Both the position numbers and the translations under genes were made by a program. This document shows, in pieces, positions 7,861-15,764 of a stretch of DNA of 35,754 nucleotides (the first letter of the stretch is position 1; the number at the start of each line of letters is the position of its first letter). Source of the stretch: a virus; the IMG/VR virus record IMGVR_UViG_3300034685_000399, positions 1 to 35,754 of that record; one strand, given 5' to 3'. The notes beneath the pieces are model-generated. The model was not told the origin of the DNA and did no database searches. It worked only from the letters and a program-made list of their open reading frames with translations.

Positions 7861-10085
7861 TACCTTCCACCCCTTCCAAGTGCAATTCTTTGTCTATAAA
7901 ACTCAAGTTCATAGGCAAGCTTTTCTATATCCTTATCAGAATTATTATAAAAGTTTTCTATGTGAAGTGTTATTCCGCTGGTGTTTCCCTTTGCCTTTTC
8001 AATTGCTCTTGCCATAAGTTCATCTAATCTATCTATAGGAAGTACAGCTTCAGTTCCTGCCTCACCGACACCAATAATGCTGGGTCTATTAAAAATACCT
8101 CCTGTTGCATACCAATTAACGTCTAAATGAGGAACACTTGGTGGATTTAAACTGAATTTACCTGTAATGTTGAAGTGCGGCAGCTTTATTTTAGGTATTT
8201 TAAAGTCAAACATATCAGATAGTTTTTCTTTAATAGAACCTGCTATGCTTTTTATTTTCGCAAAAATTTCTCCCAATTTTCCCCCTGTTACGCTGTTTAA
8301 AAATTCAAATCCCTTACTCCATACTGCTTTATATCCCTCAATGTAAGTTCCTATAATTCCTTTTATCCCACCACCATGTTCATTTATTGTATTTTTTATG
8401 TTATTCCATACATTAGATGTTTTGCTTTTTACATTTTCCCATGCATTTGAAATATTTTCTTTTATGGAGTTGAATTTTGATGCGATATTTTCTTTTAAAT
8501 TATTTAAAGATTCTTTTATTTTATCCCAATTTTTTATGAGCAAAACTCCAGCTGCAATAATACCTGTAATAGCTAATATGGCTATTCCGACAGGCCCAGT
8601 TAATGCAGTAAAAGCACTCCCTAAAACTGCAGATGCACCACCTGCTGTAGCCATAGCACCAGTAAGTGTACCAAAGGCAGTTGATATTGTTCCAACTGCT
8701 GATATAAGGTTACCAATGAACAGTAATAAAGGCCCTATCGCTGCAACTACCCCTGCAAATACAATAATGATTTTCTTTGTATGTTCATCTAATCCAGCAA
8801 ACTTTTGTATCATTTCGTTTAGTTTAGCAATCATTGGTGTTATAATTGGCAATAACTGTTGTCCAAATGTTTCAGCAAGCTGTTTTAGGCTCTCCCTAAA
8901 TATTCTCATTTGGTTCGCTGTGCCTGCTCCTGTTCTCTCAAAATCTCCGTGAGCGTTTATTGTTTTTTCCATTACATAGTTGTATCTTAGTTGAACTTTT
9001 TCAGCTTCTGACATATCTTTTACTCGTGTTTTTATTCCTTTTGATAGTGCAAATTCTTGAAGGTTAGCTTCTGTCATTACTATCCCTAATTTTTTGAGTG
9101 ATTCAGTTTCGCCCGTGAAAATCGATGTTAGAGCTGTGTTTGCTACATCAATTGAGATATTTTTAAAACTCGCTAAGTCCCCAGCAAGTCCTACAAGCTT
9201 CGTAGACATCTCAGCCGCTTGTTTTGTGTTTAGGCCCATTGATGTTGCCATATCCCCAAATCCTGCAGCCATATCTAAGGCAGTTCCTTTTGCGATTCCA
9301 AATTTAGTTAATGTTGTATCTGACCATTTTTTTACTTCATTGGCATTATTTTTAAAAGCAACATCAACTTTATTAATGCTTTCGTTTAGATCAGATGCAA
9401 ATTTTATTGCTGCCGCTCCAGCACCAACGATTGGTGCTGTAAGCTTCATTGATAGGTCCTTGCCTACACTTGACATCTTATCACCGACTGATTTAAGCTT
9501 TTCTCCGACTTCCTTTGCTTTTTCAGAGAGTTTTAACCAAGCGTTGCTTTGCTTTTCTATTTCTGATGTTGCTTGTTTTAATTCTGATTCCATTTCGTTT
9601 AGTTTAGCTTTTGCATTGTTCAGCTGTATTGTATATCCTTCAACTGCTTTTTGATTGTTCCTTACCTTCTGCTCCTGTTGGTCATATTCTTTCTTGAGTT
9701 TTTCATATTCTGCCTTGAGTTTTTGTGTTTCTTCTGCGTTCTTGCCAATGGTTTTCTCTGAATTTTTCCACGCTTGTTCTGCTTGACCAACTTTATCTTT
9801 TAGTTCAAGCATTTTCTTAGCATTATCATCAAGAGATTGTTTTGACTTGTTTAACTGCTCTTGGTATGCTTGAACTACTTTTCTTTGTAGTTCTAACTTT
9901 TGTGTTAGTGCATCTGCATAGTTTTTTAGTCCGTCAAGATTTTTTCCCCAATCCTTCATTCCTGCTGTGCTTGCCTTGAATTGCGACTGCACTACTTCCA
10001 TTTCTCGTTTAAGATTTTGTATTCCTTGTTGAAACGAACTGTTATCCATCGCCAGCTTGACCGCCAAGGTCAAATCATCAGCCAT
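7860..10085 (-). CDS. Tail tape measure protein
   Basis: The 741-aa product (from ATG 10085, AAGGTGGTGA just upstream) sets tail length and helps DNA entry. The frame runs open further upstream to 10154 but has no ribosome site there, and that stretch is used by the chaperone gene in another frame. Residues about 1-190 are a long charged coiled coil, 200-430 a TP901-type core region, and two to three hydrophobic segments follow (about 455-530, containing LLLFIGNLISAVGT and GIAILAITGIIAAGVLL). The C-terminus has a GEAGTEAVLPIDR motif common in phage tape measures. Its length predicts a tail of roughly 100 nm. Confidence 0.93.
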   Translation of the reverse strand: MADDLTLAVKLAMDNSSFQQGIQNLKREMEVVQSQFKASTAGMKDWGKNLDGLKNYADALTQKLELQRKVVQAYQEQLNKSKQSLDDNAKKMLELKDKVGQAEQAWKNSEKTIGKNAEETQKLKAEYEKLKKEYDQQEQKVRNNQKAVEGYTIQLNNAKAKLNEMESELKQATSEIEKQSNAWLKLSEKAKEVGEKLKSVGDKMSSVGKDLSMKLTAPIVGAGAAAIKFASDLNESINKVDVAFKNNANEVKKWSDTTLTKFGIAKGTALDMAAGFGDMATSMGLNTKQAAEMSTKLVGLAGDLASFKNISIDVANTALTSIFTGETESLKKLGIVMTEANLQEFALSKGIKTRVKDMSEAEKVQLRYNYVMEKTINAHGDFERTGAGTANQMRIFRESLKQLAETFGQQLLPIITPMIAKLNEMIQKFAGLDEHTKKIIIVFAGVVAAIGPLLLFIGNLISAVGTISTAFGTLTGAMATAGGASAVLGSAFTALTGPVGIAILAITGIIAAGVLLIKNWDKIKESLNNLKENIASKFNSIKENISNAWENVKSKTSNVWNNIKNTINEHGGGIKGIIGTYIEGYKAVWSKGFEFLNSVTGGKLGEIFAKIKSIAGSIKEKLSDMFDFKIPKIKLPHFNITGKFSLNPPSVPHLDVNWYATGGIFNRPSIIGVGEAGTEAVLPIDRLDELMARAIEKAKGNTSGITLHIENFYNNSDKDIEKLAYELEFYRQRIALGRGGR

Positions 10086-10098
10086 TTTCTCACCACCT

Positions 10099-10631
10099 TT
10101 ATAAGAAGGATATTTGGTCAGCGAATACTTCCTTCTCTTCTTCCTGTGTTTCAATACCTTTTACCTGTTTATGGACATCATAGAGTACCATGAGCTTTCT
10201 AGGTGTGCATCTCCAAAATTCGTCTTCTGACATTTTCAAAATATTTGTTCCCAAATAGTAAAGCCATGCCCAATCCCATCCTTTACTTTGAGATTGAGAT
10301 TGAGCAGGCTCTATGCGTTTTTTTCTTCATCTACTTTTGGCATTGCTTCTGAAATTGCTTTTGATATTGCTGAAACAATCTTATTTATATTTGTCATGTC
10401 TATCATACTACCAACTTGCTTTATTGTTAGTTTTTCATCTTCGTGTATTAAGCCAGCCCATAGCATAGCTCTTATTGCCTTAATTGAACGGTTCTGCATT
10501 GCATTCATTGCAACTTGAAAATCACCATAGATTTCCTCAAGCTCTGCGAAAGCATTTAAGTCAAATTTTAAGTGTCTTTCTTTATCTAACATAATTGATA
10601 TTAATTTAGCTTTTATATCATTTACACTCAT
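10099..10631 (-). CDS. Tail assembly chaperone G-T fusion made by -1 frameshift
   Basis: Ribosomes that slip one base back on A_AAA_AAC (10317-10323) bypass the TAG at 10311 and continue in the -1 frame to TAA at 10099-10101. The product is about 177 aa: the 105-aa G part plus 72 extra residues, including SKGWDWAWLYYLGTNILKM and a Trp/Arg-rich segment. This mirrors lambda gpG/gpGT: the T part contacts the major tail protein while G coats the tape measure. The heptamer is the textbook X_XXY_YYZ form and is in the right frame. The extension ends 14 bases before the tape-measure ATG. Confidence 0.88.
10311..10631 (-). CDS. Tail assembly chaperone, short (gpG-like) form
   Basis: This 106-aa, mostly helical protein (KFDLNAFAELEEIYG is the family landmark) lies between the major tail protein and the tape measure. 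Tail assembly chaperones wrap the tape measure before tube polymerisation and are not in the virion. GAGGTGAGAAA precedes ATG 10631. Its last codons GAA AAA AAC GCA TAG carry the slippery heptamer used for the longer form. Confidence 0.92.
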   Translation of the reverse strand: MSVNDIKAKLISIMLDKERHLKFDLNAFAELEEIYGDFQVAMNAMQNRSIKAIRAMLWAGLIHEDEKLTIKQVGSMIDMTNINKIVSAISKAISEAMPKVDEEKNA

Positions 10632-10722
10632 TTTCTCACCTCATTGGTCAAGTTTGTTCCCGTTTAAAATCGTTTTAGAGTGACTTTTTTTAGTGTGGTA
10701 ATACTTTTATACCTTAGAAATA

Positions 10723-10742
10723 GGGGCTATTAATTAAGCCCC
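10723..10742 (-). terminator. Stop-codon hairpin after the major tail protein (weak terminator or attenuator)
   Basis: A 6-bp G/C stem, GGGGCT / AGCCCC (10737-10742 and 10723-10728), encloses the stop codon of the major tail protein. The bases after it (TATTTCTAAGG) are a poor T-run. It more likely trims or stabilises mRNA, or partly attenuates, lowering chaperone relative to tail-tube protein, than fully terminates. Confidence 0.4.
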
Positions 10743-11291
10743 TGCGTTTATCTTAGTTTCACTAAACCAGTCTGTTGCAACAAAGCCTGATTCGTCTTCG
10801 TCGCCAACAAGCTTCCATTTGCCGTCAAATATTCGTGCAACAAATGTTCCTGTAATTTTAGCAGTTTGAAAATTAGCCTTATCTTCTTTTGTTTTTGATT
10901 CATCATCTGGAATTTGGAATTTACCTTTTAGCAACCAGTAGTATCTGTATTTCCCGTTGGATTTCAAACTTCTCCATCCTATCGCAACGTATGGAGCAAT
11001 ATCAGTAACTTTTGCTTCAAGTACCCCCTCTGTTAAAGTATGTCCTAATATTTCAGATTGTACTGTTAAAGGTAAATCTGCCATTTCAATTTCGACTGTA
11101 ATTTCACTAAGCTGACTTGTTGTTTCAAATGCTCCATCATCAGCGTATAGCGTTTGTGTATCTGATTTTGGACTTATCTTTGCAGAAATTGATCCTGATA
11201 TCAGTTCAGGTGTTTCATATGTTACTCCCGTTGCATCATCTTTTGTTAATTTTGCATAATAAAGGTCTTTCATACCCATTTTAACTGCCAT
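10734..11291 (-). CDS. Major tail (tube) protein, phi13 family
   Basis: At 185 aa this has the hallmark start of the phi13-type major tail protein family (MGMKDLYYAKL, then TGVTYETPE), alternating beta strands, and VTDIAPYVAIGWRSLKSNGKYRYYW in the middle (quoted in part). It polymerises into the tail tube. AGGGATAAATA precedes the ATG. A hairpin overlaps the stop. Family assignment is confident. Confidence 0.92.
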   Translation of the reverse strand: MAVKMGMKDLYYAKLTKDDATGVTYETPELISGSISAKISPKSDTQTLYADDGAFETTSQLSEITVEIEMADLPLTVQSEILGHTLTEGVLEAKVTDIAPYVAIGWRSLKSNGKYRYYWLLKGKFQIPDDESKTKEDKANFQTAKITGTFVARIFDGKWKLVGDEDESGFVATDWFSETKINAGA

Positions 11292-11294
11292 TAT

Positions 11295-11621
11295 TTATCC
11301 CTCCAAATAATAAAATCTTAGTGCTTTATGATATATTTTTGTGTCATTTTCATACAGATCAATTGCAGACATAAAAGAAAAACCAGCTTGTGTCATAGCT
11401 GATTTTATCTGCTCTACAATAGTTGAATAATTTGATTTTGACCACAGGTCAATTTGAATATAATATCCTGTACCTTTCTGAATATCGTCAGCGAACAGTT
11501 CGCCATTTTCAAAGTAGCAGAAAAAAGTTATATATGGGTCGGTTGTACCTGTATAAATTTGAAAGGATACAGGAATATTTAAGGGCTTTAGTGCATCAAT
11601 TACAGCTTTATTAATATTCAT
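11295..11621 (-). CDS. Tail completion / terminator protein, 108 aa
   Basis: Size, position just before the major tail gene, and motifs such as VSFQIYTGTTDPYITFF and YYIQIDLWSKSN match the minor tail-completion family (DUF3168/gpU-like) that caps the tail tube at the head end. The ATG overlaps the upstream gene's stop by four bases. Role from family and gene order. Confidence 0.75.
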   Translation of the reverse strand: MNINKAVIDALKPLNIPVSFQIYTGTTDPYITFFCYFENGELFADDIQKGTGYYIQIDLWSKSNYSTIVEQIKSAMTQAGFSFMSAIDLYENDTKIYHKALRFYYLEG

Positions 11622-12013
11622 TTAAGCCCCAGCCCCTTTCTAAGTTCATCTTTCATTATTTCATATGCTTTATCTTTATTCTTAAGTAAAGCAGGTCTTA
11701 AAAATGGTCTTGCTGACATTTTTGAAGTCCCATATTCAATAAACTTCATGTAAAATATTTCTGATATATCGCTTTTATCAATACCTACTAATACATATTT
11801 TGTGTCTCCTTTTGACTTTGGTCTTCCTATCTTAAGTCCTGCTCTACCTTTCCCAGACCTATCTTTAAAAGCAGTTGTTGAAACTGCATCTTCTAAAATA
11901 GGTTCGGCAGCTTTTTTAAGTGCTTCATTTTGTATTCTTGAACTTCTTGGGCCTAATTCCTTAATTCTTTCAATTAATTCATTCATCCCTATTACTTCAA
12001 CATCTACACTCAT
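11618..12013 (-). CDS. HK97 gp10-like head-tail component
   Basis: This 131-aa protein has the HK97-gp10 family pattern: VEVIGMNELIERIKELG at the N-terminus, then a basic VGIDKSDISE strand region and YMKFIEYGTSKMSARPFLRPAL, the most conserved block. It is thought to link the head completion proteins to the tail. It overlaps both neighbours by four bases, as is typical for this tightly coupled connector block. Confidence 0.9.
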   Translation of the reverse strand: MSVDVEVIGMNELIERIKELGPRSSRIQNEALKKAAEPILEDAVSTTAFKDRSGKGRAGLKIGRPKSKGDTKYVLVGIDKSDISEIFYMKFIEYGTSKMSARPFLRPALLKNKDKAYEIMKDELRKGLGLK

Positions 12014-12333
12014 TCTTTTTCAACTGCCTTCCCCTTAATTTCTATAAATTCATTTCTGTATTTTATATTGTCTATTGAAATTATATTGTATAGCTTGTCC
12101 TGAAAAAAAATTCTCATATCATTTGTCAAATCTTTTCTGTATCGAATTGTGAACTTAACTGTATTTTCAGCCTGAACTGCCGCAGCTTGCCAGTATTCTC
12201 TGCCATAGAGATTTTCTACTGACGCCCATACTGTAGCTATATCCTGCCAATCTTGAGTTGCAAAACCTTCTTCATCAGTTATTTCAATATATTTTTGAAA
12301 TGTTATTCTGTGCCTTAACTCCTCTATCTTCAT
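12010..12333 (-). CDS. Head-tail adaptor (head closure), Phage_H_T_join family
   Basis: At 107 aa this shows LRHRITFQKY...WQDIATVWASVE near the N-terminus and FFQDKLYNIISIDN, all standard for the SPP1 gp16 / HK97 head-closure family. It plugs the neck after DNA packaging. The start overlaps the upstream connector gene by one base. Confidence 0.9.
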   Translation of the reverse strand: MKIEELRHRITFQKYIEITDEEGFATQDWQDIATVWASVENLYGREYWQAAAVQAENTVKFTIRYRKDLTNDMRIFFQDKLYNIISIDNIKYRNEFIEIKGKAVEKE

Positions 12334-12614
12334 TATAATACCTCTTCAGTAGTGTATTCTCTTGATAATGCTAAATGTATTTTTAACATATTATAACTTT
12401 CCCTATATCTTTGAGCTTCATTGTTATCAATACTATATTCAGCTTTACAAAATGTTTTTATGGCTCTGATTATAAGAGGATCAGTTTCAACTATTTTACT
12501 TCCTAATATTCCACTTAGTTCTAAATCAGCTATTGCAGCATCTATAGTATCTTGTATTTCTTCATCTAAAATATTACCATCTATTCTTAATGATAATTTA
12601 ATCTTTTCTAACAT
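12333..12614 (-). CDS. Head-tail connector (gp6 / gp15-like adaptor)
   Basis: This 93-aa, all-helical protein starts MLEKIKLSLRID, with an IQDTIDAAIADLELSGI helix and a later KAEYSIDNNEAQRYRESY helix. It matches the phage DNA-packaging/adaptor family that forms a ring under the portal. AAAGGAG lies upstream of the ATG, immediately after the hairpin that follows the capsid gene. Confidence 0.88.
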   Translation of the reverse strand: MLEKIKLSLRIDGNILDEEIQDTIDAAIADLELSGILGSKIVETDPLIIRAIKTFCKAEYSIDNNEAQRYRESYNMLKIHLALSREYTTEEVL

Positions 12615-12633
12615 AGATTTACTCCTTTATATA

Positions 12634-12660
12634 ATTGAGGAAGGTAAAACCTTCCTCAAT
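12634..12660 (-). terminator. Intercistronic 11-bp hairpin after the capsid gene
   Basis: Arms ATTGAGGAAGG and CCTTCCTCAAT are perfect complements with a 5-base loop, starting two bases after the capsid stop. Neither side has a T-run, so strong termination is unlikely. It is better explained as an mRNA 3'-end stabiliser or partial attenuator that keeps capsid output higher than connector output. Confidence 0.5.
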
Positions 12661-12661
12661 A

Positions 12662-13840
12662 TTATACTTCTGCTTTTGATATTTTTACAAATGCTTCATT
12701 TAAAGCTGGTTTACCATCTACAACAGCTAATCCTCTGTATACAATTTTTCCGCTTTTGAATCCTGCAGATCTATCAGAAGATATTTCAGGAGTTTTGCTA
12801 AAATTCATATAATAGTAACTCATATCCCCAAGGATAATAGTATCATCAGGAACATAATCATCAAGTATTATAGGATATCCAAGTATAGTCATAGCAGCTT
12901 TATCTTGTGGGTTATATGCAAATATAGGATTTTTTTGTGCATCTTTAATTTTTCTTACTCCACCAAAAAGCATTTTTCTATTCATAACAAAAGTAGCATT
13001 ATTATGATACATAGTTGGTAATAGAGTAAGGGCATCCATAAGATTATCATAATCAACAGAAGTAGTCCAAGTTGTTGAATTAGTAGCATCCCAAGTTACA
13101 CCTGATAGAATACCAGTTGGTTGACCATTTCCAGTACCATTTACAATAGCATTTTCTATAGCTATACTTAGCTGTCTTCCTATTTCGCTAGCTATATATG
13201 TTTCAAATGCATCAATAGTCATTGCATCAGCAGCAGCTGAAATTTCTACAAGTTTAATTAATTCATAGCCACTAAGATTTAGTGCTGTTACAGTATCATC
13301 TTGTGGAGTTCCATCTGAACCTTCGGCTTTCCATGAAGCAGCATTTTTTGCATTAGAAATTACTAATGATAAATTACCTGGCATATATGATACATTTATT
13401 CTATCAAATAAAGCAGATGTCTGTCTTAATTTATCAATTATCATATTTAAAGTAGTAGTTGGAACAGCTCCAGCAGCACTATTTGTTGCAGTAGTTAATG
13501 CTCTTTGTTCTATATCTGTTAATTGTTTACCTTGTAATCTTTTTAAATAAGCACTTCTATATTCTTTAGATGATAATAATTCTTCCATAGTCATTGAAGA
13601 AATATCTCTTTTTTGTGTTATATTATCGGCAGGGTTTTCAATTTTTCTTCCTTCTATTATCCCATTATTTAAACCATTTAATATTTCTATTTTTTCTTTT
13701 AAACTTCTTTCTTCATTATCAAGTTTTTCAAGTTCAATTTTAATATCATCTAATTTTAAATTTTCGTCATTCCCTTCTAAAGCCTTTCTAATTTCAACTT
13801 TTCTATCTTCAATTTGTTTTAATCTTAATTCTATATTCAT
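12662..13840 (-). CDS. Major capsid protein, HK97 fold
   Basis: The 392-aa protein begins with a charged coiled-coil delta domain (about 1-105) that acts as built-in scaffold and should be removed by the adjacent protease near residue 110. The mature HK97 fold follows, with IDKLRQTSALFDRINVSYMPG, SWKAEGSDGTPQDDT and GNGQPTGILSGVTWDAT (P-loop and spine landmarks). It builds the icosahedral shell. It ends two bases before a strong hairpin. No separate scaffold is needed for this capsid type. Confidence 0.95.
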   Translation of the reverse strand: MNIELRLKQIEDRKVEIRKALEGNDENLKLDDIKIELEKLDNEERSLKEKIEILNGLNNGIIEGRKIENPADNITQKRDISSMTMEELLSSKEYRSAYLKRLQGKQLTDIEQRALTTATNSAAGAVPTTTLNMIIDKLRQTSALFDRINVSYMPGNLSLVISNAKNAASWKAEGSDGTPQDDTVTALNLSGYELIKLVEISAAADAMTIDAFETYIASEIGRQLSIAIENAIVNGTGNGQPTGILSGVTWDATNSTTWTTSVDYDNLMDALTLLPTMYHNNATFVMNRKMLFGGVRKIKDAQKNPIFAYNPQDKAAMTILGYPIILDDYVPDDTIILGDMSYYYMNFSKTPEISSDRSAGFKSGKIVYRGLAVVDGKPALNEAFVKISKAEV

Positions 13841-13855
13841 TATATAGTCCTCCTC

Positions 13856-14506
13856 TTATAAATAAGTTTTTAATATTAATTTTTTTCTTAATTGATTATT
13901 TTTTAATATCAATTCTTCTTTTGTTTTTAATTCTTCAATTTTATCTTTGCAACGCTTACCTATTACAGCTTCAGTATCAGGATAAGCTGGAGTTGTTACT
14001 ATTGAAACATCATATAATTTTTTAATTTTATATATTGTTCTTTCATATATCTCTTCCTGCTCATTCCATACTATTTCATCTGCATTTTCATCTTTGGGAT
14101 CTAAAGAAAAAGCAAAACTGCATTGGTTTATTACATTATTTCTTATATTTTCTTTTAGATCTTTTGCGTAGTTTGTATTAGTTGGTATGCATTTGAAATA
14201 CAATCCTATACCATCAATTTTTAATTGTAAACTCCCAATTCCATTTTGAACTGTATTTCTTGCAAGTGGCATATTGATATCGTGATTAAATGTAGCTATA
14301 ACATTTGACATATCACAATTATCAAGAGCATTAGGATCAATTTTTTCTCTCATAGGAAAATAATAACCTATAGTATCAGACCACTTATCAAATTTTAATG
14401 CATATCCTTCTATTGATTCTTGCTGATTATCATCTTCTTCTATGCTCCTAAGTTGAATCTGAGTTGATACTATCCGTATTTCCTTCTGTAAATCCTGTTC
14501 CATCAT
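13856..14506 (-). CDS. Prohead protease, HK97 family (S78)
   Basis: The 216-aa product from ATG 14506 has AAGGGGGTGAAG upstream; the frame extends to 14551 without a ribosome site. Catalytic features are visible: TFNHDINMPLA (His) and VINQCSFAFSL (Ser), with an Asp/Glu-rich IEGYALKFDKWSD start. It cuts the capsid delta domain during head maturation. It overlaps the 3' end of portal by 59 bases. Confidence 0.92.
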   Translation of the reverse strand: MMEQDLQKEIRIVSTQIQLRSIEEDDNQQESIEGYALKFDKWSDTIGYYFPMREKIDPNALDNCDMSNVIATFNHDINMPLARNTVQNGIGSLQLKIDGIGLYFKCIPTNTNYAKDLKENIRNNVINQCSFAFSLDPKDENADEIVWNEQEEIYERTIYKIKKLYDVSIVTTPAYPDTEAVIGKRCKDKIEELKTKEELILKNNQLRKKLILKTYL

Positions 14507-15710
14507 CTTCACCCCCTTCCACTCCTTGATATTTATCAGCTTTTGCAGCATTTACATAATTTAAACTAAGAATTCTTTTATCACCATCTTCAACAGGAGC
14601 CATATTAAGTATTTCTCTTGCTTCATTTATACTTAAAACTCCCATAGGCATTAATTCTTGAATTAATAATGTTTTAGTTTTATTGGAAGCATAAGCAAGT
14701 CTATTAGATTCAAAAATTATTTCATTACCAAATCCTTTTTCTCTATCAGAAAAAATTTTTGTAGTGAATTGTAAACTCATTTGAATAGCCAGTGGTTCTA
14801 TTACGCTTTCATAAAAAGCATTCCATTCATCTTCCGTATAGTTACTAATTACAATGCTTTTACTTACACCAAAATACTTATAAACTTTTTCTTCAATTAG
14901 TGCCATTTGATTACCATCAATAAGCTTAGGTTCACTATTAAGTGGTATATAATCAGCTTTAGCATCAGTGACAGCTACACCACCATTATTTGTTATATCC
15001 ATATATTCTGACATGAACTTATCTCTTTGTCTTTTCATATCACTTTCTTTGAGCATAGATGTAAATTTTAAAATTCCTCTCAAAGAAGCAGATGATTTTA
15101 TGGCATTTATAATACCTTGATCTGTTGTATTTATAAGTTCTAACGTAGGATATAATGCATGATTATTTGTTTCTCCATAAAAATCATTTTTATAAAAAAA
15201 TCTCCTTAAATGAATCAAATCCGTATATGGTAATGTTATTTTTTCTCCTCCAAAGAATGTGAATTTAGCATAAACTTCACCTTTAAATTCTATTAACTCC
15301 GTTGTGCCTGGATTAATAGGATAAAATCCTTTTATTCCTCCGTTGTTATCAGTATCTATATAAACAAAACTATTATTTTGCATATATAACTGTGTAATAA
15401 TTTTATAGTAAAAAGTATACGCATCCATAAAAGGATTAGGTTGTACTTGTAATAAATTTTGTATATTAGAATCTTGAGGATTTACTTTGCCATTAATTCT
15501 TCGTATATGTTTAGGTTTTAATTTTGCTGCATTTCTTGCTATTGCATCAATTGCAGACCTAACTACATCAGAATTATAAGATTCATTACCAAATTGTGTG
15601 AATACAGGCACATAACCATTCATCATTTTAAGTTGAGTTGATTGCCCTATTGTTTGATTAGATTTATTACCAAATATCATGGTAAAAAGACTTCGTTTTT
15701 CTTTTTTCAA
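14448..15710 (-). CDS. Portal protein, HK97 family
   Basis: The 420-aa product starts at TTG 15710, served by AAAGGTGGTGA at 15715-15725; an earlier in-frame TTG (15728) lies upstream of that site. Typical portal features are SDVVRSAIDAIARNAAKLKP, the wing and stem helices, NAFYESVIEPLAIQMSLQFT, and the clip region ending ILNMAPVEDGDKRI. The dodecamer forms the DNA gate and binds terminase. It sits 50 bp downstream of terL, beyond an apparent terminator. Confidence 0.94.
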   Translation of the reverse strand: MKKEKRSLFTMIFGNKSNQTIGQSTQLKMMNGYVPVFTQFGNESYNSDVVRSAIDAIARNAAKLKPKHIRRINGKVNPQDSNIQNLLQVQPNPFMDAYTFYYKIITQLYMQNNSFVYIDTDNNGGIKGFYPINPGTTELIEFKGEVYAKFTFFGGEKITLPYTDLIHLRRFFYKNDFYGETNNHALYPTLELINTTDQGIINAIKSSASLRGILKFTSMLKESDMKRQRDKFMSEYMDITNNGGVAVTDAKADYIPLNSEPKLIDGNQMALIEEKVYKYFGVSKSIVISNYTEDEWNAFYESVIEPLAIQMSLQFTTKIFSDREKGFGNEIIFESNRLAYASNKTKTLLIQELMPMGVLSINEAREILNMAPVEDGDKRILSLNYVNAAKADKYQGVEGGEDDGTGFTEGNTDSINSDST

Positions 15711-15730
15711 ATTATCACCACCTTTCAAAT

Positions 15731-15764
15731 AAAATAAAAAAACTATTGAAAAATATCAATAGTT
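15731..15764 (-). terminator. Intrinsic terminator between large terminase and portal
   Basis: On the minus strand a perfect 9-bp stem, AACTATTGA / TCAATAGTT, overlaps the terL stop codon and is followed by TTTTTTATTTTA (15731-15740). It is AT-rich but structurally complete. It lies inside what should be a continuous head-gene operon. Confidence 0.7.

Noticed and set aside
8398-9654. Two long plus-strand frames (184 and 186 aa) opposite the tape measure
   Set aside because: They are shadows of a long, biased coding sequence, lack ribosome sites and show Pro/Ala/Ser-rich translations typical of antisense frames.
10086-10154. Longer tape-measure N-terminus (starting at 10154)
   Set aside because: No ribosome site lies before 10154 and that stretch codes for the frameshift extension of the chaperone; AAGGTGGTGA clearly serves ATG 10085.
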